64,000 nucleotides of DNA, taken from NCBI GenBank assembly GCA_038496675.1, contig CM076652.1:7036410-7100409 (forward strand). Direction: 5' to 3'. The translations under genes and the position numbers were made by a program. Each line of letters begins with the position of its first letter. Positions within the stretch are counted from its first letter, which is position 1. Source of the DNA: Rachycentron canadum. Its lineage: Eukaryota; Chordata; Actinopteri; Carangiformes; Rachycentridae. Positions 1-12,800 of this stretch are shown here, in pieces. The notes beneath the pieces were generated by a model. The model did not search any database and was not told the DNA's origin. It worked only from the letters and a program-made list of their open reading frames with translations.

Positions 1-14
1 GGGGGGGGGGGGGG
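1..14. repeat. poly-G run at window edge
   Basis: Fourteen consecutive G open the window. Such runs are rare in this AT-rich sequence and may be a genuine homopolymer or an assembly or sequencing artefact. Confidence 0.6.
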
Positions 15-1286
15 AAGCATCCTCTTTTGGTCATACCATTGCCTGAGGTACAGTACACTTTTTACATAGTACACTATATTAAAGAGATAGAAGCAGGAGG
101 GAAAAACTAACTCTGCCTTTGTCTCTTTTTTTCTTTGGCGAGCTTGATCTCTGCTTTCCGACTGCTTGTCATACATTTCTGAGAAATAGGGGTGACTACA
201 CACACAAAGAGAAAAGCAAAGAGGCAGAGGATGCAGTTGACCACTGGGACATTACGCACCAGGCTTTTTAGGAGTATTGACAGAGCAGGCCTGCTGGAAG
301 CCTGCATGCCTGGTCCCAATTATTATGTCTGTTCCCAATTATTCCACAACACAATGCCCACCAACATAGCTCTCGATCTGTGTGCTCTGTCTAATCAAAT
401 AGGAGGCTGAGATAGTTGTGTGAGCCGGCAAGGGCAAAATCACAAATATTTCATTCTTAAAACCTTAAATATTTAATGGAGCATGCAGCAGTTAGATTAT
501 TCATGCCTTGAACTCAGGTGAGCTTAACTTCTATCTAGATCGAGCCAGACTAGGAACAAGGTGTAAACCACTGAGTTAATTTAGGGTAGGAAGAGTTTAG
601 GCTTTCAAAGTCCATCAGCCAACTGTTAAACAACATACCAAGCCAAGCAAAGTGCAGGGAATCTATATGTAAAGGTCAGCTTGCATGTTCTGACGCTTTT
701 CACTGTCTCACACAGCCTTACTGGCAAAGGTCTCCAGACTACAACACATCCCTGCAGTTTTCAAACTAAAGTGGGTCCAGCAGTGTTTCCAAAAGTCTCA
801 ATTTTAAGCCCTTGAAAACTCTGTAGTTGTGTGGAACATAGCCTTAAGTTTACCACTTAAACACATGTTTAAAGACTGCATTGCATCATACTGAAATTAC
901 AAATTGTCCTACCCCCATCTCAAAGCACCCCACTCCATCTGCAATGTAACCATGCCAAACTCCAAAACCCTTCAACTTGATCCAACACTTCCACAATGTG
1001 AAAAATTAGAAAAATCAAGGCATGTGCATCTGTCTAATATCTTGATCTAAATAGCCACATACATTGGGAAAGGCATGTTTCTGAGACAAGCTACACAGGA
1101 ACATGTCTGCTGACAGTTTTTGCACATTTCTTGTTCTTCAGGTTCAGAGCTTCAGCACATTCAGAGTGAAATAATATAATAATAATAATAATAATGCATG
1201 TAAGGGGCAAGTGTCAGCTTTAATTTGAGTAGGTGTACATCAATATAGAAAAAACTGCATAGGAGATATAACCCTTTTAACACATA
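15..1286. other. no gene recognised
   Basis: Unique-looking AT-rich noncoding DNA. Short open frames show no family motif or coding bias. A small (AAT)n array lies at about 1171-1195. Confidence 0.6.
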
Positions 1287-1299
1287 GTGTCAAAATCTC

Positions 1300-1620
1300 T
1301 ATGTTCAATAATTTGTGGGAAACTCTTTGCAGTCAATGGCTGTCTGAAGTCTTTTAATCATAGAAATCAACAGACACTTAGTATCTTCCCTGCTGATACT
1401 CTCCTGGGTTTTCATTGCAGCCACCTTCAGCTCTTGCTTGCTGGGGTCTCTGCCTTTAGTCTGGTCTTCAGTAAGTGGCAAGCAGCTCAATTCTACTGAG
1501 ATCAAGTGACTGACTCAACCAGTCAAACGTATTCTCTCGCTTCACCCTGAGAAGGTCTTTGATTGCTTTGCTAGGAAAGCTGTTGTGTTGAATAATGAAA
1601 TGTTGTCCAATGATTTTTGA
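1300..1620 (-). mobile_element. Tc1/mariner-like transposase C-terminal relic (frameshifted)
   Basis: The minus strand first reads GQHFIIQHNSF...KAIKDLL, then FDWLSQSLDLSRIE (about 1620-1490), a decayed form of the Tc1 block D-W-P-S-Q-S-P-D-L-N-P-I-E that ends in the catalytic Glu. After a frame change near 1470-1490 the next frame continues DPSKQELKVAA...SISRED...RLQTAIDCKEF and stops at about 1305, like the end of fish Tc1 transposases. The catalytic Asp context (normally QQDND) is destroyed. It is therefore a dead fragment; related sequence may extend to about 2270, and no inverted repeats were identified. Confidence 0.65.
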
Positions 1621-3850
1621 TACATTTGAATCTGAGCTCACAGGTTGCTACTGTTTACCTCTGCTTTTACCCGTTGCTTCCATCAGCACTGAAATCATCA
1701 GTCAGGTTATTGTGAATTCATCTTTTGGTGATGAAGCCTTCTCTTGATCACTGACTAGGAAACATGTACACCAACACCCTGCCGAGCATTATTGACCTTC
1801 ACCATGAAAATGATTCTCTGATCATCCGCCAGACTTGAGCTCCTCAGTCTAAAAAGTTCTCTTTTTTTTTTTTGCCATTTTCTAGCTCTCCTGTGGTCAT
1901 CTGCTTTTATAGACTGTACTCAATCTATCTAACCATCTACCTTTAATATCTCTGATGGCTGATATTAACTGTGTGGTCATGTCTTTACTCCTCACATTGA
2001 CAGATAACTTCACCGCAATCTTAATGGCAACTCTTAACTCTAAGTCAACTCAGAAATGTGTGTAATGTCTCATTGCAAAGTGTGGCTCCTGTCACCTTGC
2101 GACTTGAACAACAAACTTGACAACAAGGTTTTAAAGGCCATGGTTGTAAGAGTTGTAGCATTAGCTGTTGAACTGAGCTGAAACCCCAAAGCGTCCTTGT
2201 CCTTCAATCCTTTCTCAATTTTGTTTGTTTTCTGCCATAATATTTTCATTACTGGCACGCATTGAATCTTGAGAGAGGTTGCACCATAAAGGATCCACCC
2301 ATTGGAGCCTTAACTGTCCAGAACAAGAGGATGCATTTCTCGGACAGATGCCTTCCAAGGATAAAGCATCTGAATTGGACACAGCTTATCAGTATAAGTA
2401 TTTTTAGTCTCTGTGATTGGCTATTAGTGGGAGTCTACTGTAGGAAGAAAAAAAAAAAAAAAAAAAAAAAACAAGAAGAAAGGAGACATTGCAGAGCATT
2501 TATAAAGACACCAACCTTTCTTCCAATTCACAACTCCTGATTTTTTTTGACTAATCGCAACCAAGGTGCAGTTGGACAGTTCTACTCCTGGTGCTGACCC
2601 CATTGTAACACGCTGTTTTTTTTTGATGTATCAGCAGCATGATGTTCTGATGAAGCAGGCTGGCACAAATCTAATAGGTTATTTAATATACAGTTGTCCT
2701 GGCACAAGATTAATTAACATATGCTCTGGCTATTTATAGGCTTATTTTTGATGCGGAGCTGCCATTAAGTGAATTATTGTCTGTCACCACATCCAGCACT
2801 TCTGTTGAAATAATCAAATCATATATGGAAAGTGCAGTCTGTAATCTAATTTTCTAAACCTGATTACATTTTGTTGACAGGACATTGGTGGGTCTGACGG
2901 TTGCTGGGCGTGACAGCCCAGTGCACGGCAAGGTTGTCATCCAATTTAAAACGGCTCATATGTGCAGAGTAATTTTCATGAACATTAGATCTGCAGGAAA
3001 AAAACAAAACAGAAAACAATTGCTTATTTGTGTAACTAAGTGCCTAAAGTTATTTACAGTTACAAACTAATGTTACAATTAGATGCTCATCAAAGTAATT
3101 GTTTTTGGAGCATGGTGACATGCAAAACTTTCTAAAATATATTTTTTACGTATATATGTGTTTGTCCCAAAGTAGCCAACATCAAAACACTTCAAACTCA
3201 AAACAACCCATTTAAACAGTTGTCAGATCAACTTAATTTTTTTTTTGTTGTTATTTCATATTATTGGTAGACAGAACTAGTACTCCTAAATTTGATAAGC
3301 CCAACACAAAATTGTCACTGTATTTGGAAGCTCTGTGTCCCAACCAAATTCAAAGCACCACAGTACTCACATGGAGAACATAGTGCTTGTACTTGCCATT
3401 TAATTATATACATTCATATGGGAAGAAAAAAAAAAAAAAAAAAAAAAAAGATTTTATAAAATTAAATACTGCAGAGGGGGAAACATTTCACAGGTTTTAT
3501 TCTCAGAACCATTGATGGTATTAGTAACACATAGCTGCTCAGCTTTACAAGCGCACAGGGAGAGAAACCTGCAGGCTGAAGGAGTAATACAGGTATTAGG
3601 GGCTTGTGGAGACATTGGGGGTAAAATGTTGCTGGGTGACAACAAAAATCGTCAAACCAGATGAAAACTGGCTTCTTAGCTGTGGATCATTTTTGTTGTT
3701 TTTACAACCTGGACCTGAGCACATGAAACAGTGGGTCAGAGGTTTCTTGTGAGTTTTGTTTTTGGCCACACAGGCTGCAGTTAATGTATGGTTTAGGATA
3801 TATTTGGAAATATTTTTTTTCCCCTTTATTTAGCATGGTGTAGCTGTGTT

Positions 3851-3889
<39 letters not shown>

Positions 3890-6691
3890 CAAGGAGAGTG
3901 TTCAGTAGAAACAAGCAACAAACTCTCTGGGAAGTCTGCCATCAATATTACATGATATCCATCTACTATCAGCAACAAAGTAAAGCCCACTCAGAGCAGG
4001 CATATTTAATATCTGGAACCCCTGAGTGCATGTGTTTTGTTTTTTTTTTTTTTGGTGTTTAAATGAAAAGTCAAGCCCAAGTTTCAAAGTCTGACTTGGA
4101 TATCGAAAAATCTTGATAACAAATGATAGAAAAGCAGGGGCATAATTAAGAGAGGAGTGATAGCCAGTGGATAAACTCACACACCCTCAGTCATTCTTCT
4201 TTGACGGGTGCATCTGTCCTGAGTATCAGTAGGAGAGTTCAAACACACTGAACAAAGAAGCCATGTCTATTGTGTATTAATCAGCCTCTCATGGTTTCAG
4301 TTATATTTGGGTTATTTTAAATACCGCACCTCATTCTCATGTGAAACGCAATTCATCAGGATCCCAGAGAGGCTGAGATATGAAAGTGTAAAAACTATAG
4401 TTTGTAAAGCCTCAAAGGAGTGAAGTGCAAAACACAAACTGACCCTCCATTATCGCCACCAGGCCTCCACCCTTTACTATCCTCATCAGTTTTTGGGGAG
4501 TCCTCTGGTCTTTCAGGGCTTCTGACGGCTGCCCTCTGGAGCTCAACAGAGGGTCAATCTATAAAAGCATCTTGGTATCACAGCTGCTGTAGTGCTCTGC
4601 TAGCAGATGATTCCTTTCTAAGTTAGACTTTGGGGGTTTGGATATTTGGTCTGTGAGCAATTTGATATTTGAAGATGCTCTGGGCTCGGGGCAATTGTGA
4701 CATACATTTCTCTTATTTTTCTTTGTTTTGCATCCAATACATTAAATACTTTAGTTGTTAACGGTCTCAATACCTCCTCCACGCCTGACGATTCGTAGAC
4801 TAAAGTAACAAAGCGAAGATAACAGTGATTGTAGTGTCAGAGAAATGGAATTAGTCTTGTCTGGTTTTGACCTCTCCCTTTTTCTCTCATTCACACTCAT
4901 CCCCCCAGTGCATACAAAAACTCAATTTCCCACAGTTCCAAGGGTACAACCCCTCTGTCATGTTAATAGACTGAAATAACCTGATCATAGTATTGGTGCA
5001 TTAAGGGAAACGTTCACCTTGACCCTCCTCTCTCACACCTACCTGATTAGCTGTCATCACCTATCTATCTCTTTCTTTATCTCCTCCTCCTTCACTTTTC
5101 TCACTTCATGTCCTTCATTCCCTGCAAAGAGCCATTTTCTAAATTTCTCTCAGTTTTTCTTTTGAAATTTTTTAGCAGACCTCTTACTTTCCCTGAATGT
5201 CATTCTCAGGAAGAATCCAAATAAATATAGTGCTGCCACAATCTGAAGATCACACACACAAACACACGCATATGAGACATGAGGGAGGTTACGGAAAGGA
5301 GGGGAGGGAAAGAAATGAGTAAAAACTAGGTGGGAAGGGAGGCAGGAAGAGGTAGAATAATTTAGAGTACTCACAGCAGAGATCTTCTGTGGGGCTTTTA
5401 TTTTTATGGCCTGACGCACATGGCTCCCCAGTGTTGTGCTTGCATGTACTGTACTGTGTGTGTTTGTGTGCATGTATTGTATAGGTCTCTGGTGTACACA
5501 CTCAGCCTTTTGATCAGCAATAAACCTTCTTAAATTAACAGCCAAAGAATTAAACCTTTACTTGATGTGGTCCCACACACACATACAAATACGTGGTACG
5601 CAATTACCAATTTGGGGCGCGATGCATGTCACCAGCACTAAAACATACAGACTACACACATGCAAACTGTTTTCTACAGCCGTTATAAGGTGCCTGATGT
5701 CTAAACTGCATATACAAGTGAATTTAAACTATATCTTATTATGTCCAATGTTGGTGTGGGTGAGAACATGTAACAATGTGACTGTGATATTTCTCCTTTC
5801 ATTTTGAGTGTAGGGATATAGAGAATATGGTGTGTATTTTGTGCAGGGTTTATTTTTTGCTTTGTGTGTGTTTGTGTGTGTAGCCTGTGTAAGGGGTATG
5901 TAATAAAGGTTTTCATTTGGTTATGGGGCTTCAGAAGGGCCGTCCAGAGAAGCCTTAGATTGGATCTGCTGTGTGTCCGAGGAGAATGGGAAATAACATC
6001 AGCTGTCAGGAGAGGAAAGGTGAAAAATAACCTGTCATCACTTCTCTCCCTCTCTCTTTCTCTCACTCCCTCTTCTTTCTGACTGTCCTCTCTCTCACCT
6101 CTGTTGCTTTCCTACTCTCACTCTTACTTGCACATCTCAGACTGGCGCACTCATTGCTTTTATTGCTTGTTTTTTTTTTTTTCCTTCCTGTTCCCTCATT
6201 GCTTGTTGCACAGTGATCTGCCTCTCTGCCTCTCCTCTATTTGGAAGCTTCTCAATGTCAAAACGAAAGAGAGAGCACAAGGCACATGTTTAGAGTGCAG
6301 ACAGAAACACATTTGTGAGGTTTGAACTAGTTTCAAGAGATACAGCCTAATTATTTAATTGGCCCAAATTTGTGGATAACAGGCTTTAATGTGAGACACT
6401 CATGTGGTCATTAAAGAGTAAGTACACCCTGGAATTCAGGAGGAACCCCCACCTCCCAGAATATTAAAAAAAAAAAAAAAAGGATATAGGGGGTGGTGTA
6501 GATGACTGTATGAGGTGTGGGCTCATGGCTGAGTAGTATGTTAAGCTAGTGCTATATTTGATACGAGTCTGCGTGGTGTAAATTTTGTCATTGGGGATTC
6601 TGGAGAGGCTGGTGACATCCAGACGTCCACGTACCCACCAATCAGTTCTGTTCACACGGCCACAAAGCTAAAGGTGAACTGGAAAACAAAC
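1621..6691. other. noncoding stretch with A/T homopolymers
   Basis: No gene recognised. It contains long A runs at 2449-2471 and 3425-3449, a T33 run at 3853-3885, shorter T runs and pyrimidine-rich patches around 5040-5165 and 6040-6240. Open frames here are short and low-complexity. Confidence 0.55.
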
Positions 6692-6826
6692 ATGGATGCT
6701 GAGTTTGAAGAGAGGCTGTGTGAGGACGTCCAGCGCTACACTCAGCTAGACAAATCTTCTTGCATTGATTTCGCCATTTTGATTCGATCAGTCTTTCCAA
6801 ATGAGGATTTCGGGTCATCTGAGTAA
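6692..6826 (+). pseudogene. 44-codon MADF-like relic, possibly from a PIF/Harbinger-type element
   Basis: ATG GAT GCT GAG TTT GAA GAG begins a frame reading MDAEFEERLCEDVQRYTQLD, resembling the first helix of MADF domains (acidic start, R-L-x-x-x-V-x-x-Y-x-x-L). The frame stops after 44 codons, well short of a MADF domain, and nothing downstream restores it. The similarity is by eye only; it could be chance. Surrounding 6600-7650 has slightly raised CpG and several overlapping open frames, which would fit an old DNA transposon. Confidence 0.2.
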
Positions 6827-9800
6827 CTTTTGAACCATGAGGAACCATTCGATTCTTGCGATCAAGCCAAGTTTAATGACGTTACCGTATGTGTTCACTC
6901 CTCTGACAAACTTTGTCCAATCTTCACTAAAACTGGCACAGACGAAAATCTTCAAGCGAAGGCTAACAAAAAGTATTACATGGATTTCTGATTGAGTTAG
7001 CTCAAGAAATCTGGTGCCCTTTGACCTCCGAGGGGAGGGTATGTTATAAGAGAAATTGCTATTACCCTTAAAACTGTTTGTTTTTGCCTTAAATCCAAAT
7101 CATTGTGTCTGGTAATAACAAAGAAAATATCTATAGATATAGAAGAACCCAAGGTTGAGACACGGCAAATTCCAGTACAGAAGCACCTGTTATTGGGAGT
7201 CATGAGAAAGTTTCAGAGAGACAGAGACCCAGTGCATCACTGTAATAGTAAGTTACTCTCACATCTGTCTGCAAAAGGACAGGGAGAGATGCTGCTGACA
7301 CCGCTGAGCAACATGCACGGGTCCTCATAGCAATAACAGAAATGTGGATACTTTCCACTTTCCCCCAACGGTCTGAACAAGTCACTGCTGCAGTGTCTTG
7401 TCTGCACATGCGCTGTTAGTGTCTTTTCACGCCGCATGACATTTGTCTTTCATGCTACACACCACCTATGCTGGACTCCAGTTGTAGTGCAACGGAGCAT
7501 TTTGTATGACGATGACTATCCTGAAAATTTGCACGTATGTCTCAGTAGGCCCCTGGTGGGTCGGTGGTATCAGAGACATATGAAGCTCATTGTTAACATT
7601 GGTTTAGGTGTAAATTGGAGAAATCACTATAAATCTCCCCTTGTAGTGTAGAGAATTACTCATTATGACTCAAATGCAATTAGGTTTACTAGGAGATTTA
7701 AAAATTACAAGTGTGATATGATGATATGATACTGAAGGAGACAGGGCTCAGCTCCAGCAGAGTGTGATTTGGACATGGAGAGACATGGAGCTCAGTTCCC
7801 ACAGGCTCTGGCCCAATTCAACCAATGGATTTAGGCACAAAAACTGCAAAGCTATGGTTAAGAGAAGATCACAATTTGAATTAAAGGGATATTTTTGTCA
7901 CAGGACTGGTTACAAGAACTACTCAGTTAAGGGAAAGATGTTTTAAAGAAAACAAAAATCAAAGATTGTTGTTCAGTAACAATATGCTAATAGCCATCTA
8001 CTATGCCCAAAAGTGCAGTAATAAAACATTACCCTTCAGCCTGTCCATGAAAAAAGCTTTTTGTGCGTTTAATTAAGGAACTGATTTTTTGTAAAATCTT
8101 AAGAATCCGTCCTGACAAGGTCTAAAACCTTGATCTTCAGACTGATCTCTTTTCAAATACGTTTTGAACTTACTCAGTAGTTTTGTTATTAATGAACTTC
8201 CATAGTTTATCTTCTCAGCCAAAAAGTTTTCCCTCCCCTTGCATTTCTCCTCTCTCACTTTATTTTTTACATCACACATTGTCAAAAGCCATTTTTGAAG
8301 AACAGAACGAGCCAAAACCCAAAAAACCCTGCAAATCTGTGCATGTGCATATAGGAAAGGGACGTGTTAAAAAGTGCTGTCATAAAGGATGAAAGATATT
8401 TATTAAAGGTGAGAGGGTTAAAGCGCAGAAGACTGTGCATCTGTTAGCATGACAGTTGGAAGGCAGAAGAAAGATGGGACTTGTGAGACGAGTGTGAGAG
8501 TGGGAGTGATGGTGGTAAAATGAAAGAAAAAACGTGGGTGAGGTGAGGAACACCAAGATATACTGTGTATAACAGTAAGGTAGGTGCAGCTTTGATAAAA
8601 AGTGATAAGGGTGGAAGAATTGTTTCCTGATTCCAAATGCAAGAAGAAAACCAACTGTGTGTGAACAGACTATTAGGCAGCATATAAACTATATGACATG
8701 AAGATCTTTGACAAATTGACTAATGGACTGTCAAGTGAACACACAAGTCAGGCTGACAAGGAGGGCTACAAAAGTCCACTTTAACTACTGCAACATACAC
8801 AGCGCAACATCCTCTATTGTCAAAGGCTTTTGTTGACGCAAATGATCTAACTACCTTTGTTAATAATGAGAATTTTCTACTAGCCCTAAGACGTGTGAAG
8901 TGGGCAGGCACCGAGAAAACAGCTATAACAAAAATAGACCGACTCCTTTGCCATAAGCTGCTGAAAAGAGCGATTCAAATAGATTTGAATGGGAGGTGTA
9001 AAGTGGGCAGTCAGTGAAAACACTGTTGTGTTCACGAGAGGAAGCCAGACATGTTGGAGAACATTTGGTATGCGGCACACCCTGAAGAAAAACCTGCCAC
9101 TGTGGCCAACAAGGAATAGTGGATGCTCACTTTTCTCAGATGAGTGTGTGTCTGCCCTGAAGACAGCAGGTGATGCCTTCACTTCTAACAAGGTGAGAAG
9201 GACACAAGAGTGTTTTGCATCTCTGTTTCTCTAAATGAAAATCTCAGGTCAGTCTGTGCGTGTGTGTGGTTTCCTTACATTCATTTTTGGTCTTATGTGT
9301 GTGCTTGTTTTAATGTTTGTTTGCAAGTGAGCAAATATCAGAGAGGCATAAGGTGTTGTGTTGACTCTGAAGATCGATGGTTGAACTCTCTCAGGAGGAA
9401 GAAAAGGCCAATCTTCTACTGTAATAACCCTGTCACACTACACCTGTGTCTGTGTGTCTGTGTCTGTCTGTCTGCTTAAGAGAATAAAAGTAATATAAAA
9501 ACATATAAACTATCATTCTTAGCTTTTGTCTTTTCTGCATTATGTCTTGGATTCTGTAATGTTTTGTCCTTCACACAGTGCGTCACTTCCACATTATGTA
9601 ATTGTCATTATGGAAGAAAAAAAAAAAAGAAAGAAAAACATTTAAAAAGCAATTAAAAGGTGAGGTATAAATGCCTGTCTCCTTCACTGATGTGGTTGGA
9701 AATTCATCAGTAAATTATTCAGTAACTGATCTTATAGAGCCAGGGGTCATACATTTCACTCCAAACACAATATTGAGACAAGCACCAAGTGAGACCAGCA

Positions 9801-12800
9801 ACAACTTTGGTTGCAGCAGCAGTAAAAACAAACACCAAGATAACTGTAACCTTCCACTAGCATTCGGCTTCGCAAAGTTTGCTTAAAGGGCCATTACACT
9901 GAGCAATATTGGGCCATTTCAAGTGGCACAAGTTCACAGTCATGAGAAAAAACTGGTAAAACCAGCAGTCCTGGGCAACAGTGTTCAAAACTTCAAATCA
10001 AATTCTTAGTCTGACTGCTGCTACAACCCACAGTGACAGTGACAATCAGAATACAACATGAAATGACAACAGGTCCACCAAGTAAAAAAAAAACAGCACA
10101 TACACACATACCAAGACTCAAAAAAGAAAACTTTGCAGACTTTTGACAGCAAAAGCCGCAGAGATGGATGATTCAAGCTGATGGCATGCCTCTCCTGTCA
10201 TATACCTTCTAACATTGTAGTATTACAATTCACTAGACAGTCAGCTGGTGGAGAGCAAAACAGAGCTAATAGGAGAATGAATCAGACTGACAAGATACAC
10301 AGAGCAAAATGAATGACAATGTTTCTGTGTTTTACAGTGTAAGCAACTGTTTGCTAAGGTGATAACATGTCAGTGCTGTGTTCACAGCTTGTTAAGTTTA
10401 ACAGTGGTAATAGTGTCCACAGGCTATGGAGCACTGAGTGTACTGCCCAACTCTAATACAGGAACAAATGTGATGGTGCCTTCAGTATTCTCCAGCAGAC
10501 AGGGAAGCAGTTCAGCATGTGCACAAAGTGCTGTGGCAGTCAGTATGTACAGCAGAGCAGCAGCGAGTGCATACGGCTACAGTGAGCCCCAGGGGGAAAA
10601 CGTTTTCAGCAGTAAAACCCTGCAGTGCTTAAACTGAGCTAAACTTTGTCACAGAGTACTCAGAGTCCGGGGCTGTGGTCACCTCCACGAAGCACTAGTG
10701 CAGACACGGTTCAGCAAAGTCTCAAAAAAGTCGAAATGGTTTTGTTTTGGGTTTTTTTGCCAATGCTTGTATGGTGCCCACTGAAAGCAGAACTGTATGA
10801 GTTACATGGCGTTATTCCAAATGAAACTACTTATCAAAAAGCTGATAAAACACCAGATGATGTTTGGGAGAGCAACACAAACATCTGTTGGAGGGTGAGG
10901 ATATTCTTTTTTTAATCTATTTTTCCCACTAACACAATCTTACTCACTCAATAATGACATTAGTGAGGGTGAGAATGTGTCTACAATCATAAATTAAGTA
11001 AAAAAAAAAAAAAAAAAAAGTTCCACCTTAGCCTCCTTCACTGCAGGTATCTATAACTAGAAGGCGCTGCACACTAATTAACACTCCCAGCGTGTGCATG
11101 TACCTGTGTGTCTGTATTTCACTCGGTTAGTGTGTTAAATGCACATGCTGGATTGTGAAGATGAAAACTTAAGCTTGCTTCTCACACCCCCAATTTAATA
11201 AATATACAGTATGCAGAGAGGAGACTGACTGGCCCATTCACTTCAACCACACATTAAGGGAGGCAGAAATTGAGGTAAAAGCAACAAATCCAAACACACG
11301 TTACTGGCATTGATACTGAAAGTGAAAATGTCACTAACTGCTTTTATAAAAAAAAAAGTAGCTGTGGTCTTTAAAGTGCTAGCAAGAAAACTGCTAAGTT
11401 GCTAACAATGCTCTGTAGAAAATCTTCCTAAAAGGGGCTTTACATTTTCTAGAGCACTGGCTCATTTAATGTTTGATAATAATTAAGTTATTTAGTTATT
11501 TACTTTTTATTGTTCATTGTTCTTAACAGTGTTTTTTATATTTATATTATCACATTTATACTAATGTGAACCTAAAAATTAGATTTTTAAATGGAGGTGT
11601 CAGATAATTTATTACAGAATGGAAGTGAATGCTGATTGAAGGGACTGAGAAAGAGAGAGAAAGATGAAGAGAGAGAAAGAGAGAAAAGGAAGAATTGTGC
11701 ATCAAAATCATTTTCATTTTTATGTTTGTGTGTGTAGCAGTTTCCTCATTGTGTGATTTGTCCTCAAACGGTTTAATTGCAGCTGTTCAAGATTCAAAGG
11801 AAACAAATGATCCAATATGTCACTAACAAAGGAAAGAGAACACCTAAAAACCTTTACAAATTTGTGAAGCATAATCTACAAAACAGATAAATGTTAGGGT
11901 GTGTTGTACAACAAGCAACCAGTTTTTTGTATCTTTTATCACAAGGAAAACAGGAAGCAAAAGCCTGAGAGGGAAAGGCACTTTGGTTGGTTGTTATTTT
12001 TGCTTACAGGTAATTTGGGGATTCCCCTGCACCACTGGGAAAAGGAAGAGAGGAAGAGTAAGAAAGCACCTAAAAATGGAAGAGAAAGAAGAGACATTTT
12101 TTTTCCAGGGTCGCAGTGATGCTGGATCTATCCCAGTATAAAGTGGGTGGATGGCAGTGGAAATGAGCCAGACAGGTCACGCAGCCATAACTGTGATAAC
12201 ACACAATACACACAGACAAACACAGTGACATCTGTAGGCAACTCCAGTCCAACTCATTCATATGTTCGCAAAATTTGGAAGTAAGCTCATGCAAACACAT
12301 TGTGGACATGTGAAATCCACACAGAAAAAAAAAAAAAACACCCTGAGGCTGAAGATAAAACCAGCACAACCAGAAGAAATCACTGAGCTGCTGTGACCAA
12401 CACTGAGAGGCAGGGGGAGACTGGATGAGCAGAAGAACGTGCATGGGAACGGCTGGGGAGGACAGCTAAGAGCTCCGACAGACAGAGGCCAGCAAAAAGC
12501 AGAGCTATTTAAAACACAGTGAAGAGGGGAGAGGGCCAATTCAACTAGCACTTACCTACGGGTCACATACTGTTAATGGAAAAGATGGAGTGACATACAC
12601 ACACATACATACACACACCCTTGTATTACTGTGTTCTTAGGGACTGTGATTGATATAATGGCCTTTGTAGCCCCTTACTCAAACCATAAACGGTAATAAA
12701 ACTGAACCCTGACCCTAAAACAAATTTCTAAACTTAAAACAACCATTTTGAACTTCACAAAGTATAAGACCAAAACACACAAAAATAATATTGCAAATCA

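Noticed and set aside
8989..9193. Exon-like plus-strand frame ending AACAAG/GTGAGA
   Set aside because: Peptide not recognisable and no compatible neighbouring exon found.
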